This document shows positions 1-9,208 of a stretch of 64,000 bases of DNA, in pieces. Source of the DNA: Microbispora bryophytorum. Its GTDB lineage: Bacteria; Actinomycetota; Actinomycetes; Streptosporangiales; Streptosporangiaceae. Location: the NCBI RefSeq assembly GCF_006874465.1, contig NZ_VIRL01000009.1:186001-250000 (forward strand), given 5' to 3'. Each line of letters begins with the position of its first letter. Position 1 is the first letter of the stretch. The notes beneath the pieces are model-generated. The model was not told the origin of the DNA. It worked only from the letters and a program-made list of their open reading frames with translations, and did no database searches. Made by a program: the position numbers and the translations under genes.

Positions 1-37
1 CTGCGGGGCCGATCCGGCGATGGGATTGGGATCGGAC

Positions 38-958
38 ATGGCTCAGCGCGCACTGGACCGGTTGCTGAACGCGATCGAAGGCGATGCCCGCCTCGACCGG
101 CCGGGTCACCGGCTCGAACAGGGCCTCGCCTTCGCCGAGAACCTCCTCGGGGTCACCGGAGGCCGCGCCCGCGGTTTCCTGCACGGCGTCTGGCTGGGGC
201 ACCCTCTCCACCCGGTGCTCACCGACCTCCCGATCGGCTCCTGGACGACGGCGCTGGTCCTGGACCTCACGGGGCAGAAGCGCGCGGCGCGCGCAGCCGT
301 GGGAGTCGGCCTCGCCGGGGCACTGGCCGCGGCGGTGACCGGCCTGCACGACTGGCAGCACACGCACGACAACGCCCGGCGCGTCGGCATGGTCCACGGC
401 ACGCTCAACACGCTCGCCGTCGCCCTGTACGGCTGGTCGTGGTGGCAGCGGGGCCGGGGACACCACCTGCGGGGGCGGCTCGCCGCCCTGCTCGGCTATC
501 CCGTGATCATGGCCGGCGGCTTTCTGGGCGGCACGCTCGTCCACCGCCACCGGATCGGGGTCGACCAGACCGGCGGGCAGCTCGATCCCCGCCACTTCAC
601 CCCTGTGCTGGCCGAGCGCGACCTGACCGGCGACCGGCTCCACCGGGTGCGGGCGGGCGACGTGGACGTCGTCCTGGTCCGCGCGGACGGCCGTATCCAC
701 GCGCTGGAGAACGCCTGCCCGCACCTGGGCGGCCCGTTGTCCCAGGGCTGGCTCCGCGACGGGTCCATCACCTGCCCCTGGCACGGTTCGCAGTTCGAGC
801 TGCGCAGCGGCGAGAGTCTGAACGGCCCGGCCACCGCCCCCGTGCCGTGCTTCCAGACCCGCGTACGCGACGGGTGGATCGAGGTGCGCCGGGCGCCGAA
901 GCCGACGAGCTCGCCTCCCGGCAGCGCGCTGGTCCACCAGCAGGAGGTGCGGCCATGA
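38..958 (+). CDS. DUF2231 membrane domain fused to a Rieske [2Fe-2S] domain
   Basis: This protein of about 306 residues has two parts. Residues 45-175 are hydrophobic with several conserved His and match the DUF2231 family of small four-helix membrane proteins. Residues 195-285 form a Rieske ferredoxin-type domain with both ligand pairs, CPH (C227, H229) and CPWH (C246, H249). The likely role is electron transfer at the membrane; the partner is not visible. An in-frame ATG at 20 is an alternative start and neither start has a strong ribosome binding site. The stop overlaps the next ATG (ATGA), so this gene and the hemerythrin-like gene are probably translationally coupled. Confidence 0.85.
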   Translation: MAQRALDRLLNAIEGDARLDRPGHRLEQGLAFAENLLGVTGGRARGFLHGVWLGHPLHPVLTDLPIGSWTTALVLDLTGQKRAARAAVGVGLAGALAAAVTGLHDWQHTHDNARRVGMVHGTLNTLAVALYGWSWWQRGRGHHLRGRLAALLGYPVIMAGGFLGGTLVHRHRIGVDQTGGQLDPRHFTPVLAERDLTGDRLHRVRAGDVDVVLVRADGRIHALENACPHLGGPLSQGWLRDGSITCPWHGSQFELRSGESLNGPATAPVPCFQTRVRDGWIEVRRAPKPTSSPPGSALVHQQEVRP

Positions 959-1509
959 GGAGAAGGCCACAGGCGCTCACGGAGGTGCGGGAGGCGCCGC
1001 CCCGACAGGAGCGCAAGAGGGCGACGCGGGTGCTCGTGGAGCACCACGAGGTGCTGCGGGGGCTCATACGGCGCCTGCTGGAGACGCCGCGCTCGGAGCC
1101 CGGACGACGGCGCGCGCTCGCCGACGAGCTGTTCGACGAGCTGCGGATGCACGAGCTGATCGAGGAGGAGATCTTTTATCCCGCGATGCGGGACGTCACC
1201 CCGGCCGTCGGCGCCGCCTGGTCCGAGCACCGCCAGCTCAGCGACCAGCTCGCGGCGCTGGTGCGCGCCGACCCCCGGACCGGCCGGTTCGACCGGGAGC
1301 TGAGGGTGATGCATGACGCGCTGGAGTCGCACGCCCATCTCGACGAGGAGCGGCAGATGTTCCCCGAGATCGAGCGCTTCGCGGATGAGGAGCAGCTGAT
1401 CGAGCTGGGCGACCGGCTCCAGGCCCGCCTCGGGCGGCTGCGCTCGTCGCGGCGCCTCCGGACGGTCCATCGCCTGCAGCGCGCGCTGCTGCGCCGTACG
1501 GCCCGGTAG
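955..1509 (+). CDS. Hemerythrin HHE-domain protein
   Basis: The 184-residue protein carries the HHE cation-binding pattern of hemerythrin-like proteins: VEHHEVL near residue 28, MHELIEEEIFYP near 65, SEHRQL near 90 and SHAHLDEERQMFPE near 124. These His and Glu/Asp residues would hold a di-iron centre that binds O2 or NO or acts in redox sensing. The start ATG overlaps the stop of the Rieske gene by four bases, and a GGAGG sits just upstream. An open frame continues upstream to 439 but is a shadow of the Rieske gene. The C-terminus is Arg-rich (LRSSRRLR...RRTAR), which is unusual and might bind nucleic acid or acidic lipid. Confidence 0.85.
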   Translation: MRRRPQALTEVREAPPRQERKRATRVLVEHHEVLRGLIRRLLETPRSEPGRRRALADELFDELRMHELIEEEIFYPAMRDVTPAVGAAWSEHRQLSDQLAALVRADPRTGRFDRELRVMHDALESHAHLDEERQMFPEIERFADEEQLIELGDRLQARLGRLRSSRRLRTVHRLQRALLRRTAR

Positions 1510-1578
1510 GCGCGGCGACGGCCGTCACCGGATCCGGCGGGGCCCATGCCCGCGCTCTAGAGGGACAACCGGGGCAAG

Positions 1579-2733
1579 TTACGACAGACCAGCACGACGA
1601 GCGCGCTCGACGACATGCCCGATGACCTCCGCGACCCGGTCGACGTCCTCTTCCACGGAGGTGTGACCGAGGGAGAAACGCAGCGAGCCGCGGGCGCGGG
1701 CGCCGTCCTGGCCCATGGCGAGCAGCACGTGGGACGGCTGGGCGACCCCGGCCGAGCAGGCCGAGCCCGTGGAGCACTCCACGCCCTTGGCGTCGAGGAG
1801 CATGAGCAGGGCGTCCCCCTCGCACCCCGGGAACGAGAAGTGGGCGTTGCCGGGCAGCCGGTTCACCGGGTCGCCGTTCAGCACGACGTCGGGCACGGCC
1901 AGCCGTACGCGCTCGATCAGGTCGTCGCGCAACGCCGACAACCGCCCGGCCGTGGCGGGCTGCCGGGCCACGGCCGTCTCGACCGCCGCCGCGAACCCGG
2001 CGATGGCCGGCGCGTCGAGGGTGCCGGAGCGGATGTCGCGCTCCTGCCCGCCCCCGTGCAGGACGGGCACCGGATCGACGCCTCGGGCCAGCAGCAGCGC
2101 ACCGACGCCCACGGGACCGCCGACCTTGTGGCCGGACACGGTCATCGCGTCCACGCCGGACTCGGCGAACGAGACCGGGAGCTGGCCGACCGCCTGCACC
2201 GCGTCGGTGTGGAAGGGGATGCCGTATTCGTGCGCGATGGCGGCCAGCACGCGCACCGGCTGCACGGTGCCCACCTCGTTGTTGGCCCACATGACGCTCA
2301 CCAGCGCCACGTCGTCCGGGTCGCGGGCGATGGCCTCGCGTAGCGTCTCCGGATGCACCCGGCCCCGCTCGTCCACGTCCAGCAGCTCGACCCGGGCGCC
2401 GTGGTGGTCGCCGAGCCAGTGGGCGGGGTCGAGGGCGGCGTGGTGCTCGACCGCGCTGATCAGGATCCTGGGCCGCCTCCTCGCCCAGAACAGGCCTTTG
2501 ATGGCGAGGTTGTCGGCCTCGGTGCCGCCGGCCGTGAACACGACCTCGCTCGGACGGGCGCCGAGCGCGCAGGCGATCGTCTCGCGCGACTCCTCGACGA
2601 CCCGGCGGGCACGGCGGCCCGCCGCATGCAGGGACGAGGGGTTGCCGACCTCCCTGAGCTGGGCGGTCATCGCCTCGATCGCCTCGGGAAGCATCGGCGT
2701 GGTCGAGGCATGGTCCAGATATGCAGCTCCCAC
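1579..2733 (-). CDS. Cysteine desulfurase (NifS/IscS type)
   Basis: This is a PLP enzyme that takes sulfur from cysteine for Fe-S clusters or thiolated tRNA. The 384 residues show the family N-terminus YLDHASTTP, the PLP-binding lysine in SGHKVGGP (K203) and the catalytic Cys in GSACSAG (C326). The chosen start is GTG at 2733, preceded by GGGAGGGG; the open frame runs further upstream but that part reads across the TetR gene. In many actinomycetes this gene lies between etfBA and mnmA. Here etfBA is nearby, but a TetR/MFS pair separates them and no mnmA follows. The gene is convergent with the hemerythrin-like gene. Confidence 0.92.
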   Translation of the reverse strand: MGAAYLDHASTTPMLPEAIEAMTAQLREVGNPSSLHAAGRRARRVVEESRETIACALGARPSEVVFTAGGTEADNLAIKGLFWARRRPRILISAVEHHAALDPAHWLGDHHGARVELLDVDERGRVHPETLREAIARDPDDVALVSVMWANNEVGTVQPVRVLAAIAHEYGIPFHTDAVQAVGQLPVSFAESGVDAMTVSGHKVGGPVGVGALLLARGVDPVPVLHGGGQERDIRSGTLDAPAIAGFAAAVETAVARQPATAGRLSALRDDLIERVRLAVPDVVLNGDPVNRLPGNAHFSFPGCEGDALLMLLDAKGVECSTGSACSAGVAQPSHVLLAMGQDGARARGSLRFSLGHTSVEEDVDRVAEVIGHVVERARRAGLS

Positions 2734-2809
2734 GGCCCCTCCCTGACAGGTATTCAGCCCACCAAGCGTATCCGGGTGAGCAAAGGGCGGCGGCACATGT
2801 CGCAACTTA

Positions 2810-2823
2810 ACCGTCCAGACGGT
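2810..2823. promoter_or_regulatory. TetR-type operator palindrome
   Basis: The sequence ACCGTC-CA-GACGGT is a perfect inverted repeat with 6-bp arms and a 2-bp spacer. It lies 13 bp before the TetR start and 76 bp before the cysteine desulfurase start. Size and position fit an autoregulatory TetR operator. That the adjacent TetR binds here is an inference. Confidence 0.65.
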
Positions 2824-2835
2824 ACAGTAGGGGGC

Positions 2836-3327
2836 ATGAGGAGGGACGAACTGCTGGACGCGGCCGAGGGCCTGCTGCAGGATCAGGGCACCCAGGCCCT
2901 GACCCTGGCTGCGGTGGCCGAGCGCGCCGGCGTCAGCAAGGGCGGTCTCCTCTATCACTTCGCGAACAAGGAAGCGCTCGTCAAAGGCATGATCGAGCGC
3001 CTGATCGCCGACTTCGACGCGCTCATCGAGGCACAGGCGGAGAGCACCTACACCCGGGCGTACGTCGCCGCGACGTTCGAGGCCGTGGAGACCGGCCGGC
3101 TGCGACGATGGGCCGTGGTCACGGGTGCGGCCGGCGATCCCGAGCTGCTCGCGCCGCTGCGCGGGGCGATGGACCGCTGGATGCGGCAGGGTCTGGACGA
3201 CGAGCCCGACCCCCTGACCTCCCAAGTCGTACGGCTGGCCTGTGAGGGCGTCTGGGAGGTCGCCACCCACTGTGCGGCGATCATCGACTACGCCGCGATC
3301 CGCGCCAGGCTGCTCGCCCTGTTGTAG
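2836..3327 (+). CDS. TetR-family repressor
   Basis: The 163-residue protein has a typical N-terminal TetR helix-turn-helix ([28 protein letters not shown], residues 22-50) and a short C-terminal domain rich in Ala, Trp and Arg. ATG 2836 has AGGGGG seven bases upstream; an earlier in-frame ATG at 2797 would place the start before the operator palindrome and is less likely. It is followed by an MFS gene in the same direction, the usual arrangement of a local efflux repressor with its pump. The ligand is unknown. Confidence 0.88.
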   Translation: MRRDELLDAAEGLLQDQGTQALTLAAVAERAGVSKGGLLYHFANKEALVKGMIERLIADFDALIEAQAESTYTRAYVAATFEAVETGRLRRWAVVTGAAGDPELLAPLRGAMDRWMRQGLDDEPDPLTSQVVRLACEGVWEVATHCAAIIDYAAIRARLLALL

Positions 3328-3362
3328 CGCACCGCTGCGTGAACCCCTGACCTACACCTGGT

Positions 3363-3401
3363 GGTCGCCCTTCCTTCCGGCTCTGCCGTGGAAGGGCGAC
3401 C
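3363..3401 (+). terminator. Hairpin after the TetR gene
   Basis: Arms GGTCGCCCTTCC and GGAAGGGCGACC (12 bp, perfect) flank a 15-nt loop. The hairpin lies between the TetR stop and the MFS start. There is no T-tract, as is common in high-GC actinomycetes. It may end or attenuate transcription into the MFS gene. Confidence 0.55.
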
Positions 3402-3466
3402 TGCTCGTGTCTGCCCGTAAATCCGGGCCTGGAAACCCACTTGACTCACCTGGAAAGGAAGCTGTG

Positions 3467-4690
3467 ATGACCCGCGCTTTGAGGAAGGCCCATCGGGGGG
3501 CAGTCCTCACCTTCGTCCTGGCCGGCCTGATGTGTGGAACCTTCACCGTGCGCCTCCCGGCCCTGGCCGAGCGACTCCGGCTACCGGAGTCGTCGGTCGG
3601 GCTCACCCTGCTCAGCTGGGGGATCGGCGCGCTGCTCACCATGCAGCTCATGCGCGTGGTCCTGGCGAGGATCGGCAGCCGCGGCGTCCTGCGCGCGGCC
3701 GCTCCCCTGTGCGCGGCGTCACTGGTCCTCGTCGCGTTCGCGCCGTCCTTCCCGGTGCTGGCCGTGTCCGCCGCGCTGTTCGGCATGGCGTTCGGCGCGG
3801 TCGACGTCGGCATGAACGCCCAGGGCTCGGCCGTCGAGCGCGCGTACGGCCGGCCGATCATGAGCGGCCTGCACGCGGGATGGTGCGTCGGCGCGATCTC
3901 GGCGGGCCTGCTCGGCACGGGGGCCATCGCCCTGGGCCTGTCCCTCACCGCCCACATCCTGGTCGTCGCCCTGGTGTCGGTGCCGGCGGCGCTGGCCCTC
4001 AGCCGTCTGCACCTGCCCGACCCCGCGCCCGAGACGGATGAGACGGACGAGGCGGGCCGGGCGTCGGCGCGTGCCCGGCGCAGGCTGCCCGGGGTCGTCT
4101 ACCTGCTCGGCGCGGTCACCTTCGCCGCGTTCATGGTGGAGGGCGTCGTCGCCGACTGGAACGGCCTGTATCTGATCGGCACGCTGCACGCCTCCGAGGC
4201 GGTCGCCGCGCTCGGCTACCCGGTGTTCGAGGCGGGCATGCTGCTCGCCCGGCTGGCGGGCGACCGGCTGCGCGGCCGCTACGGCGCCCGCGGGCTGATC
4301 ATGTTCTCCGGGGCCGCCACCGCGCTCGCGTTCCTCGTGGTCATCGCCGCGCCGGTGACCGTGGCCGCCGTGGCCGGGCTGTTCTTCATCGGGCTGTCGG
4401 TGGCGACGATTTCGCCGATGGCACTGTCGCTGGCCGGAACCGCGACGCGCGAGCCCGGCCCGGCGATCGCGCAGGCGAGCACGATGGGCTACGCGGGCCT
4501 GCTGCTCGGGCCCGTGGTCATCGGCTTCCTGTCCGCCGCGGCCTCGCTGCGGCTCGCGATGGGCGTGGCGGTCGTGCTGGGCGTCGTCATCACCGTGGCC
4601 GCCCGGCTGCTGCCCGCGTCCCGTGCGGAGATCATCCCGCTGCCGGTCCGGCCGGCAGAGGAGGAGGCCCGCCTCCGCACGGCGGCCTGA
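3467..4690 (+). CDS. MFS transporter
   Basis: The 407-residue protein has about 12 hydrophobic segments spread over its length and a charged central loop near residue 190 (PETDETDEAGRASARARR), the usual MFS layout of two six-helix halves. It resembles YbjJ/inner-membrane efflux-like MFS proteins (GMAFGAVDVGMNAQG, a loop motif seen in that group). ATG 3467 follows GGAAAGGAAG; a GTG one codon earlier is possible. It sits behind a TetR gene and is probably repressed by it. The substrate cannot be told from the sequence. Confidence 0.85.
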   Translation: MTRALRKAHRGAVLTFVLAGLMCGTFTVRLPALAERLRLPESSVGLTLLSWGIGALLTMQLMRVVLARIGSRGVLRAAAPLCAASLVLVAFAPSFPVLAVSAALFGMAFGAVDVGMNAQGSAVERAYGRPIMSGLHAGWCVGAISAGLLGTGAIALGLSLTAHILVVALVSVPAALALSRLHLPDPAPETDETDEAGRASARARRRLPGVVYLLGAVTFAAFMVEGVVADWNGLYLIGTLHASEAVAALGYPVFEAGMLLARLAGDRLRGRYGARGLIMFSGAATALAFLVVIAAPVTVAAVAGLFFIGLSVATISPMALSLAGTATREPGPAIAQASTMGYAGLLLGPVVIGFLSAAASLRLAMGVAVVLGVVITVAARLLPASRAEIIPLPVRPAEEEARLRTAA

Positions 4691-4744
4691 CGCCTGCCGG
4701 GCCGGCGCTGGCGACGGGCCCTGGTCGCCGCCTCCGGCATGCCA

Positions 4745-4777
4745 GAGGCGGACCTGATCCCGGATCAGGTCCGCCTC
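4745..4777. terminator. Long perfect terminator hairpin after the MFS gene
   Basis: The arms 4745-4760 and 4762-4777 are perfect complements over 16 bp (GAGGCGGACCTGATCC and its reverse complement) with a single-base loop. The hairpin lies 55 bp after the MFS stop in the convergent gap with etfA and could work in both directions. Confidence 0.8.
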
Positions 4778-4796
4778 CGATGTGCGGGGCGCCGGC

Positions 4797-4836
4797 GTCC
4801 GGCCCGTGCCGTGTGGACACACGGCACGGGCCGGAC
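4797..4836 (-). terminator. Very long terminator hairpin after etfA
   Basis: Arms 4797-4815 and 4818-4836 are perfectly complementary over 19 bp with a 2-nt GA loop. The hairpin starts three bases beyond the etfA stop. It is the strongest hairpin seen in the window and with the neighbouring one forms a double terminator between convergent operons. Confidence 0.85.
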
Positions 4837-4839
4837 CCG

Positions 4840-5793
4840 TCACCTGCGCTTGTCGATCTCCTCCGTGAGCTGCGGGACGACCTGGAACAGGTCGCCCACG
4901 ACACCGAAGTCGGCGATCTCGAACAGGGGCGCCTCGGCGTCCTTGTTGATCACGACGATGGTCTTGGAGGTCTGCATGCCGGCCCGGTGCTGGATGGCAC
5001 CGGAGATGCCCGCCGCGATGTAGAGCTGCGGGGACACGGTCTTGCCCGTCTGCCCGACCTGGAACTGGTGCGGATACCAGCCGGCGTCGGTCGCGGCCCG
5101 CGAGGCGCCCACGGCCGCGCCGAGTGCGTCGGCGAGCTTCTCGATGATCGAGAAGTTCTCACCCGAGCCCACGCCCCGGCCGCCGGAGACCACGATCGCG
5201 GCCTCGGTCAGCTCCGGACGGGCGCCCTTCTCCTGCACGACCCGCTCGACGATCCTGGCCGCGCGGGCGGCGTCCGACAGCGCGACCTCCACCTTCTCCT
5301 CGGCGCCGGCCGCGGCGGCGGCGACGGGGGTGGTGCTGTTCGGGCGGACCGTGATGATCGGCGTGCCCCTGGTCACGCGGCTGTGGACGTTGACGCCGCC
5401 GCCGAAGATCGACTGCTCGGCGACGAAGCCCTCGCCGACGCCCACCGCGTCCGAGATCACACCGGAGTCCGTCTTGACCGCCAGACGGCCGGCGATCTCC
5501 TTGCCCTCGCCGGTCGCGGCGACGAATACCGCGGCAGGGGACCGCTCGGCCACCAGCTGCGCCAGCACCTCGGCCTTGGGCGCCACCACGTAGTCGCCGA
5601 TCTCGTCGGCCGCCGCCACGTAGATCTTCTCGGCGCCGTACTCGGCGAGCCTGGCCTTCACGGCCTCGGAGTAGCCGGGACCGGCCCACACCGCGGCCGG
5701 CGTGCCCAGCGACCGCGCCAGGGTCAGCAGTTCGAGGGTGACCTTCTTGACATCGCCGTCGGCGTGCTCGACGAGAACCAGAATCTCACTCAT
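4840..5793 (-). CDS. etfA: Electron transfer flavoprotein alpha subunit
   Basis: EtfA (FixB) is the FAD-carrying subunit that passes electrons from acyl-CoA and other dehydrogenases to ETF:quinone oxidoreductase. The 317-residue protein begins [14 protein letters not shown] and has the C-terminal FAD-binding stretch [21 protein letters not shown], then [25 protein letters not shown] and [17 protein letters not shown], all typical of the family. ATG 5793 has GAGGGG seven bases upstream; a GTG one codon earlier is also possible. It follows etfB by 11 bp in a two-gene operon. Confidence 0.96.
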   Translation of the reverse strand: MSEILVLVEHADGDVKKVTLELLTLARSLGTPAAVWAGPGYSEAVKARLAEYGAEKIYVAAADEIGDYVVAPKAEVLAQLVAERSPAAVFVAATGEGKEIAGRLAVKTDSGVISDAVGVGEGFVAEQSIFGGGVNVHSRVTRGTPIITVRPNSTTPVAAAAAGAEEKVEVALSDAARAARIVERVVQEKGARPELTEAAIVVSGGRGVGSGENFSIIEKLADALGAAVGASRAATDAGWYPHQFQVGQTGKTVSPQLYIAAGISGAIQHRAGMQTSKTIVVINKDAEAPLFEIADFGVVGDLFQVVPQLTEEIDKRR

Positions 5794-5804
5794 CACGGGG
5801 CCCC

Positions 5805-6584
5805 TCAGATGAACTTCTTCGACGTGAGGAACTCGGCGGCCTTGGCTCCGCCGTCGCCCTCATCCTTGATCACGGTGCCCGCGGCACGCGGCGGGGCGGT
5901 GGCGAAGTCGACGACCTCGCTCCAGGCGTTCGCCAGGCCCACCTGGTCGGCCGCGATGTCCGCGTCGGCGACGCCGAGCGTCTCGACCGGCTTCTTCTTG
6001 GCGGACATGATGCCCTTGAACGACGGGTAGCGCGGCTCGTTGATCTTCTCGACCACCGACACGACGGCGGGCAGCGACGCCTCGACCTTGTCGTAGCCGT
6101 AGTCGGTGATCCGCTCGACCCGGATGGCCGTGCCCTCGACCTCGACCTTGGAGGCGAGCGTGAGCTGCGGGGCGCCGAGCCGCTCGGCCAGCATCGCGGC
6201 GAGCATGCCCGTGCGGGCGTCGGTCGACTCCGAACCCAGGATCACCAGGTCGAAACCGATCTTCTTCAGGGCCTGGGAGATGGCGTGGGAGGTGCCGAGG
6301 GCGTCCGAGCCGTGCAGCGCGTCGTCGTGCAGGTGCACCGCCTTGTCGGCGCCCATCGCCAGGGCCTTGCGGATGGTCTCGGTCGCCTTGGCGGGACCCA
6401 TGCTGAGGACGGTGACCTCGCCTCCATGGGCCTCTTTGAGCCGCAGCGCCTCCTCGACCGCGTATTCGTCGAGCTCGTTCACGACGCCGTCGGCGGCGTC
6501 GCGGTCGAGCGTCTTGTCATCGGACCTCAGCTTGCGCTCGGTCGCCGTGTCGGGGACCTGCTTCACGCAGACGACGATGTTCAT
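5805..6584 (-). CDS. etfB: Electron transfer flavoprotein beta subunit
   Basis: EtfB (FixA) is the partner of EtfA and binds AMP. The 259-residue length is normal. It starts NIVVCVKQVPDTATE and contains the family's NELDEYAVEEALRLKE, AMGADKAVHLHDDALHGSDA and ESTDARTGMLAAMLAERLG. ATG 6584 is chosen by homology; the open frame extends about 60 codons upstream without family character. GGGGAGG is 13 bases upstream. It is the first gene of etfBA, whose promoter must lie beyond 6585. Confidence 0.96.
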   Translation of the reverse strand: MNIVVCVKQVPDTATERKLRSDDKTLDRDAADGVVNELDEYAVEEALRLKEAHGGEVTVLSMGPAKATETIRKALAMGADKAVHLHDDALHGSDALGTSHAISQALKKIGFDLVILGSESTDARTGMLAAMLAERLGAPQLTLASKVEVEGTAIRVERITDYGYDKVEASLPAVVSVVEKINEPRYPSFKGIMSAKKKPVETLGVADADIAADQVGLANAWSEVVDFATAPPRAAGTVIKDEGDGGAKAAEFLTSKKFI

Positions 6585-7015
6585 GGCCGGTAGCCGACCT
6601 CCCCTTTCCGTACGGCTGACGCCGCGGTTTTCGGTACGTGGCGCGGGGTACGCGCACGTGATGCAGACTGCCAGGTGCTGACGGGCGCGCCTGCGCGGGT
6701 GGCCAGGGTGTCGAGCTGACCCTGACCTCCCGGGGTATGTTACCCATCGGTAGCTTAGGTGCAAACCTCCAGGTTTTTAACGGCCGCGTCCTTCGGTTGA
6801 GGAATCACCCACAACCCGGCCGCGCCCACTGCCACCCTACCGAACTATGTTCCGGAAGCATCGCGGAGGCCCCCGTGGCCGGAATCCGCTACGGCCGTCG
6901 CCGCCCACGGCGACCACTCCGTGACAGCTGGCGGGCTGGAGCCGTATGGCACTCACCCTGCTCCAATATCCCGATATGTTGGCATTTCTACGGTCGATCT
7001 TGGGGGATTTCGCCG
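6585..7015. promoter_or_regulatory. Divergent promoter region between etfB and a lipoprotein gene
   Basis: No gene is seen in this 431-bp gap. It holds two short inverted repeats: TACC-CATC-GGTA at 6741-6752 (in the wider context GTTACCCATCGGTAGC) and AAACCT-CC-AGGTTT at 6763-6776. Both lie within 200 bp of the etfB start and look like regulator sites. Short TACC-N4-GGTA palindromes are the kind of site bound by TetR-type fatty-acid regulators; which protein acts here is unknown. The rest of the gap shows no clear motif. Confidence 0.45.
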
Positions 7016-7918
7016 GTGCGTGGGACGTGGCTGATCGGGGTTCTAGTCGTGAGCCTGTCCGGCTGTGGTGTGGTCATCGACAGGGTCGCCCACCGCGCCG
7101 ACGCGCCGAGCCCGGTCGCATCGCCACGGCCGACGTCGAGCGCCGCGCCCACTTCCCCCGCGGCCGAGATGGGGCCGACCATCGCCCAGGCGAGGCAGGC
7201 CCTGCGGGAGTGGGTGGGCAGATATAACGCGACGCTGCGAAAGCGCAAGTGGTGGAATCAGAACGGCCTGCTCGACGCGCTGTTCGTCGAGGCGGCGCTG
7301 CACGAGGGCGTGATCGAACGCAACCATGAGATCTTCGGGTCGAGGCCGGGGCACCAGCCCATCAAGGTGACCGGCACCCCGACCATCTACCTGCTCCGGC
7401 CGGAGCGGCAGCGGCCGATCGGCGAATGGTTCATCGCGCAGGCGACCTACAAGGACACCGAAGGCCATGCCCGCCCGCACGTACTCGCGTTCATCCGCGC
7501 CCCCGGGCAGTCGTTCAAGCTGGCCGTCGCGGCCCCGATGCACCGGGGCCGGCGAATGCCGAAGCCGCGGTTCGACGCCGACGGCTACATCACCGGCATG
7601 GACACCCTCGCGGCGGGCGCCGTGGCCCACGAGTACCAGAACTTCTGGAACAACGAGAAGAAGGAGGGCGCCTCCGGCTACCGCCTGGCCAAGGACAGCT
7701 ACAGCCGCAAGGCGTTCCCCGCCGTGCACAAGGGGGCGTACGTCGCGTTCGCCGGCCACGGTTCGATCTTCGGCTTCCGCACCGCGGACGGCGGCTCGTT
7801 CTTCCTGTTCGGCATGGTCAACGACCCCAAGCACGTCAACCAGGTGCTGAGCGAGGCGCTGCTGGTGCCTCAGGGCAGCAGGACCGTCCAGGAGCTCGGC
7901 GCCGACTGGTTCTCCTAG
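7016..7918 (+). CDS. Putative lipoprotein of unknown function
   Basis: I do not recognise this 300-residue protein. It starts at GTG 7016 with GGGGGA eight bases upstream. Residues 1-17 are a lipoprotein signal peptide, MRGTWLIGVLVVSLSGC, with lipobox LSGC, so it should be anchored to the outside of the membrane through C17. A Pro/Ser-rich linker (about 30-50) follows, then a soluble domain with many aromatic and basic residues (RKRKWWNQNGLLDALF, HEYQNFWNNEKKEG). It is convergent with the kinase cluster, 19 bp away. A link to the kinases is only positional. Confidence 0.7.
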   Translation: MRGTWLIGVLVVSLSGCGVVIDRVAHRADAPSPVASPRPTSSAAPTSPAAEMGPTIAQARQALREWVGRYNATLRKRKWWNQNGLLDALFVEAALHEGVIERNHEIFGSRPGHQPIKVTGTPTIYLLRPERQRPIGEWFIAQATYKDTEGHARPHVLAFIRAPGQSFKLAVAAPMHRGRRMPKPRFDADGYITGMDTLAAGAVAHEYQNFWNNEKKEGASGYRLAKDSYSRKAFPAVHKGAYVAFAGHGSIFGFRTADGGSFFLFGMVNDPKHVNQVLSEALLVPQGSRTVQELGADWFS

Positions 7919-7937
7919 ATCGCCTTCCCGCCGAAGA

Positions 7938-9173
7938 TCAGCTCGCGAACACGAGCATGACGAGCAGGAACAGGACGGTGCCGACAGCCATGAGGAGCGT
8001 CGCCGTGCTGAACAGCGAGCTGAGCAGCGCCCACACCGCGACGGCCCCGACGCCGCCCGCGAGGTCCACCACGAGCCGCCGCCTCGACTTCCCCAGCAGC
8101 CCGAACCCCGCGTCCACGAGCAGGGCGATGCCGTAGAGCACCAGCAGGAGAAGCGACACCTCGGGCAGGTTGGCGCGCGCCGCGGCGGCGAACAGGCCGA
8201 CGACCACCGCCGAGCCGACCACCCAGCGGCGGTGCAGCTTCTCCCGGTGCGCGGCACGCGGGTCGTCCACCTCTCCCCGCCGGGTCCTGCGCGAGGGCCG
8301 GCTCTGCCGCCGATCGCCGGCCCGCCACTGCTGGGTGGGCGCCTCCGACAGCGCGGGCCGCGACGGCTCGATGCCGTCCAGCACCGGCGCGGCCTCCTTG
8401 AGGAGCCCGGCCAGCTCGGCCGTCGCCGGGCGGTCCGCCGGATCGGCGCTCAGACACCGCTCCACGATCGGGACGAGCCAGGACGGCACGCCCGACAGGT
8501 CGGGCTCACGGTGGACGACCCGGTAGGCGATCGCCGCGGCCGGCCCGGTCCCGTACGGCTGCCGCCCCGACGCGGCGTAGGCCAGCGTCGCCCCCCAGGC
8601 GAACACGTCGGCCTCCGGCCCGGCCTCCCGGCCTTCCAGCACCTCGGGGGCCAGGTAGCCCGGCGTGCCGACGACCGCGCCCGAGGCGGTGACCGAGGCC
8701 GACTCCAGCGCGCAGGCGATGCCGAAGTCGATCACGTACGGCTCGCGCTCGGAGACGATCACATTGGCCGGCTTGAGGTCGCGGTGGACGACCTCGGCCG
8801 CGTGGACCGACTCCAGCGCCTCCGCCAGCCCCAGGGCGAGCCGTAGCAGGTCGGCCCCCGCGACCGGCCCGCCGTCGGCCACGACCGCGCTCAGCGGCCT
8901 GCCCTGGACGTACCGCGTGACGATGTAGGGCCGATCCCCCGACAGGGAGGCGTCCAGCACCTCGGCGACGTGAGCCCCGCGAACCCGGCGCATGGTCTCC
9001 ACCTCGCGGACGAGGCGGGTGATGGCGAACCCGTCGGAGGCGACGTGGGGATGCAGGACCTTCACCGCCACCGTGCGCCCGGCGGGATCGAGCGCGAGGT
9101 GGACCTCGCCGAACCCCCCGGAGCCGAGAGCGGAGACCAGACGGTAGGGACCAAGCTGTTCCGGCGTTCCCAA
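7938..9173 (-). CDS. Membrane Ser/Thr protein kinase (shortest of three)
   Basis: The 411-residue protein has an N-terminal Hanks-type kinase domain (10-265): glycine loop GSGGFGEV (17-24), ATP lysine K38, catalytic HRDLKPAN (130-137), DFG at 149-151 and LAPE near 174. A basic linker (RQSRPSRRTRRGE, about 290) precedes three or more hydrophobic segments (about 305-410), so the catalytic domain faces the cytoplasm. It has no extracellular sensor domain of PASTA type. It is the last of three tandem kinase genes, 35 bp after the second; the N-lobes are so alike that they probably arose by duplication. Confidence 0.92.
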   Translation of the reverse strand: MGTPEQLGPYRLVSALGSGGFGEVHLALDPAGRTVAVKVLHPHVASDGFAITRLVREVETMRRVRGAHVAEVLDASLSGDRPYIVTRYVQGRPLSAVVADGGPVAGADLLRLALGLAEALESVHAAEVVHRDLKPANVIVSEREPYVIDFGIACALESASVTASGAVVGTPGYLAPEVLEGREAGPEADVFAWGATLAYAASGRQPYGTGPAAAIAYRVVHREPDLSGVPSWLVPIVERCLSADPADRPATAELAGLLKEAAPVLDGIEPSRPALSEAPTQQWRAGDRRQSRPSRRTRRGEVDDPRAAHREKLHRRWVVGSAVVVGLFAAAARANLPEVSLLLLVLYGIALLVDAGFGLLGKSRRRLVVDLAGGVGAVAVWALLSSLFSTATLLMAVGTVLFLLVMLVFAS

Positions 9174-9208
9174 TAGGTGCCTCCCGGTTCACCGTGGGAC
9201 CGGGGCGG

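Noticed and set aside
439-954. Upstream extension of the hemerythrin-like frame to 439
   Set aside because: It lies entirely within the Rieske gene in another frame, is Arg/Pro/Gly-rich as shadows are, and ATG 955 has both a ribosome site and a four-base overlap.
1510-1578. tRNA or small RNA gene in the short gap
   Set aside because: No cloverleaf or long hairpin is seen; only a short CCGGATCCGG palindrome.
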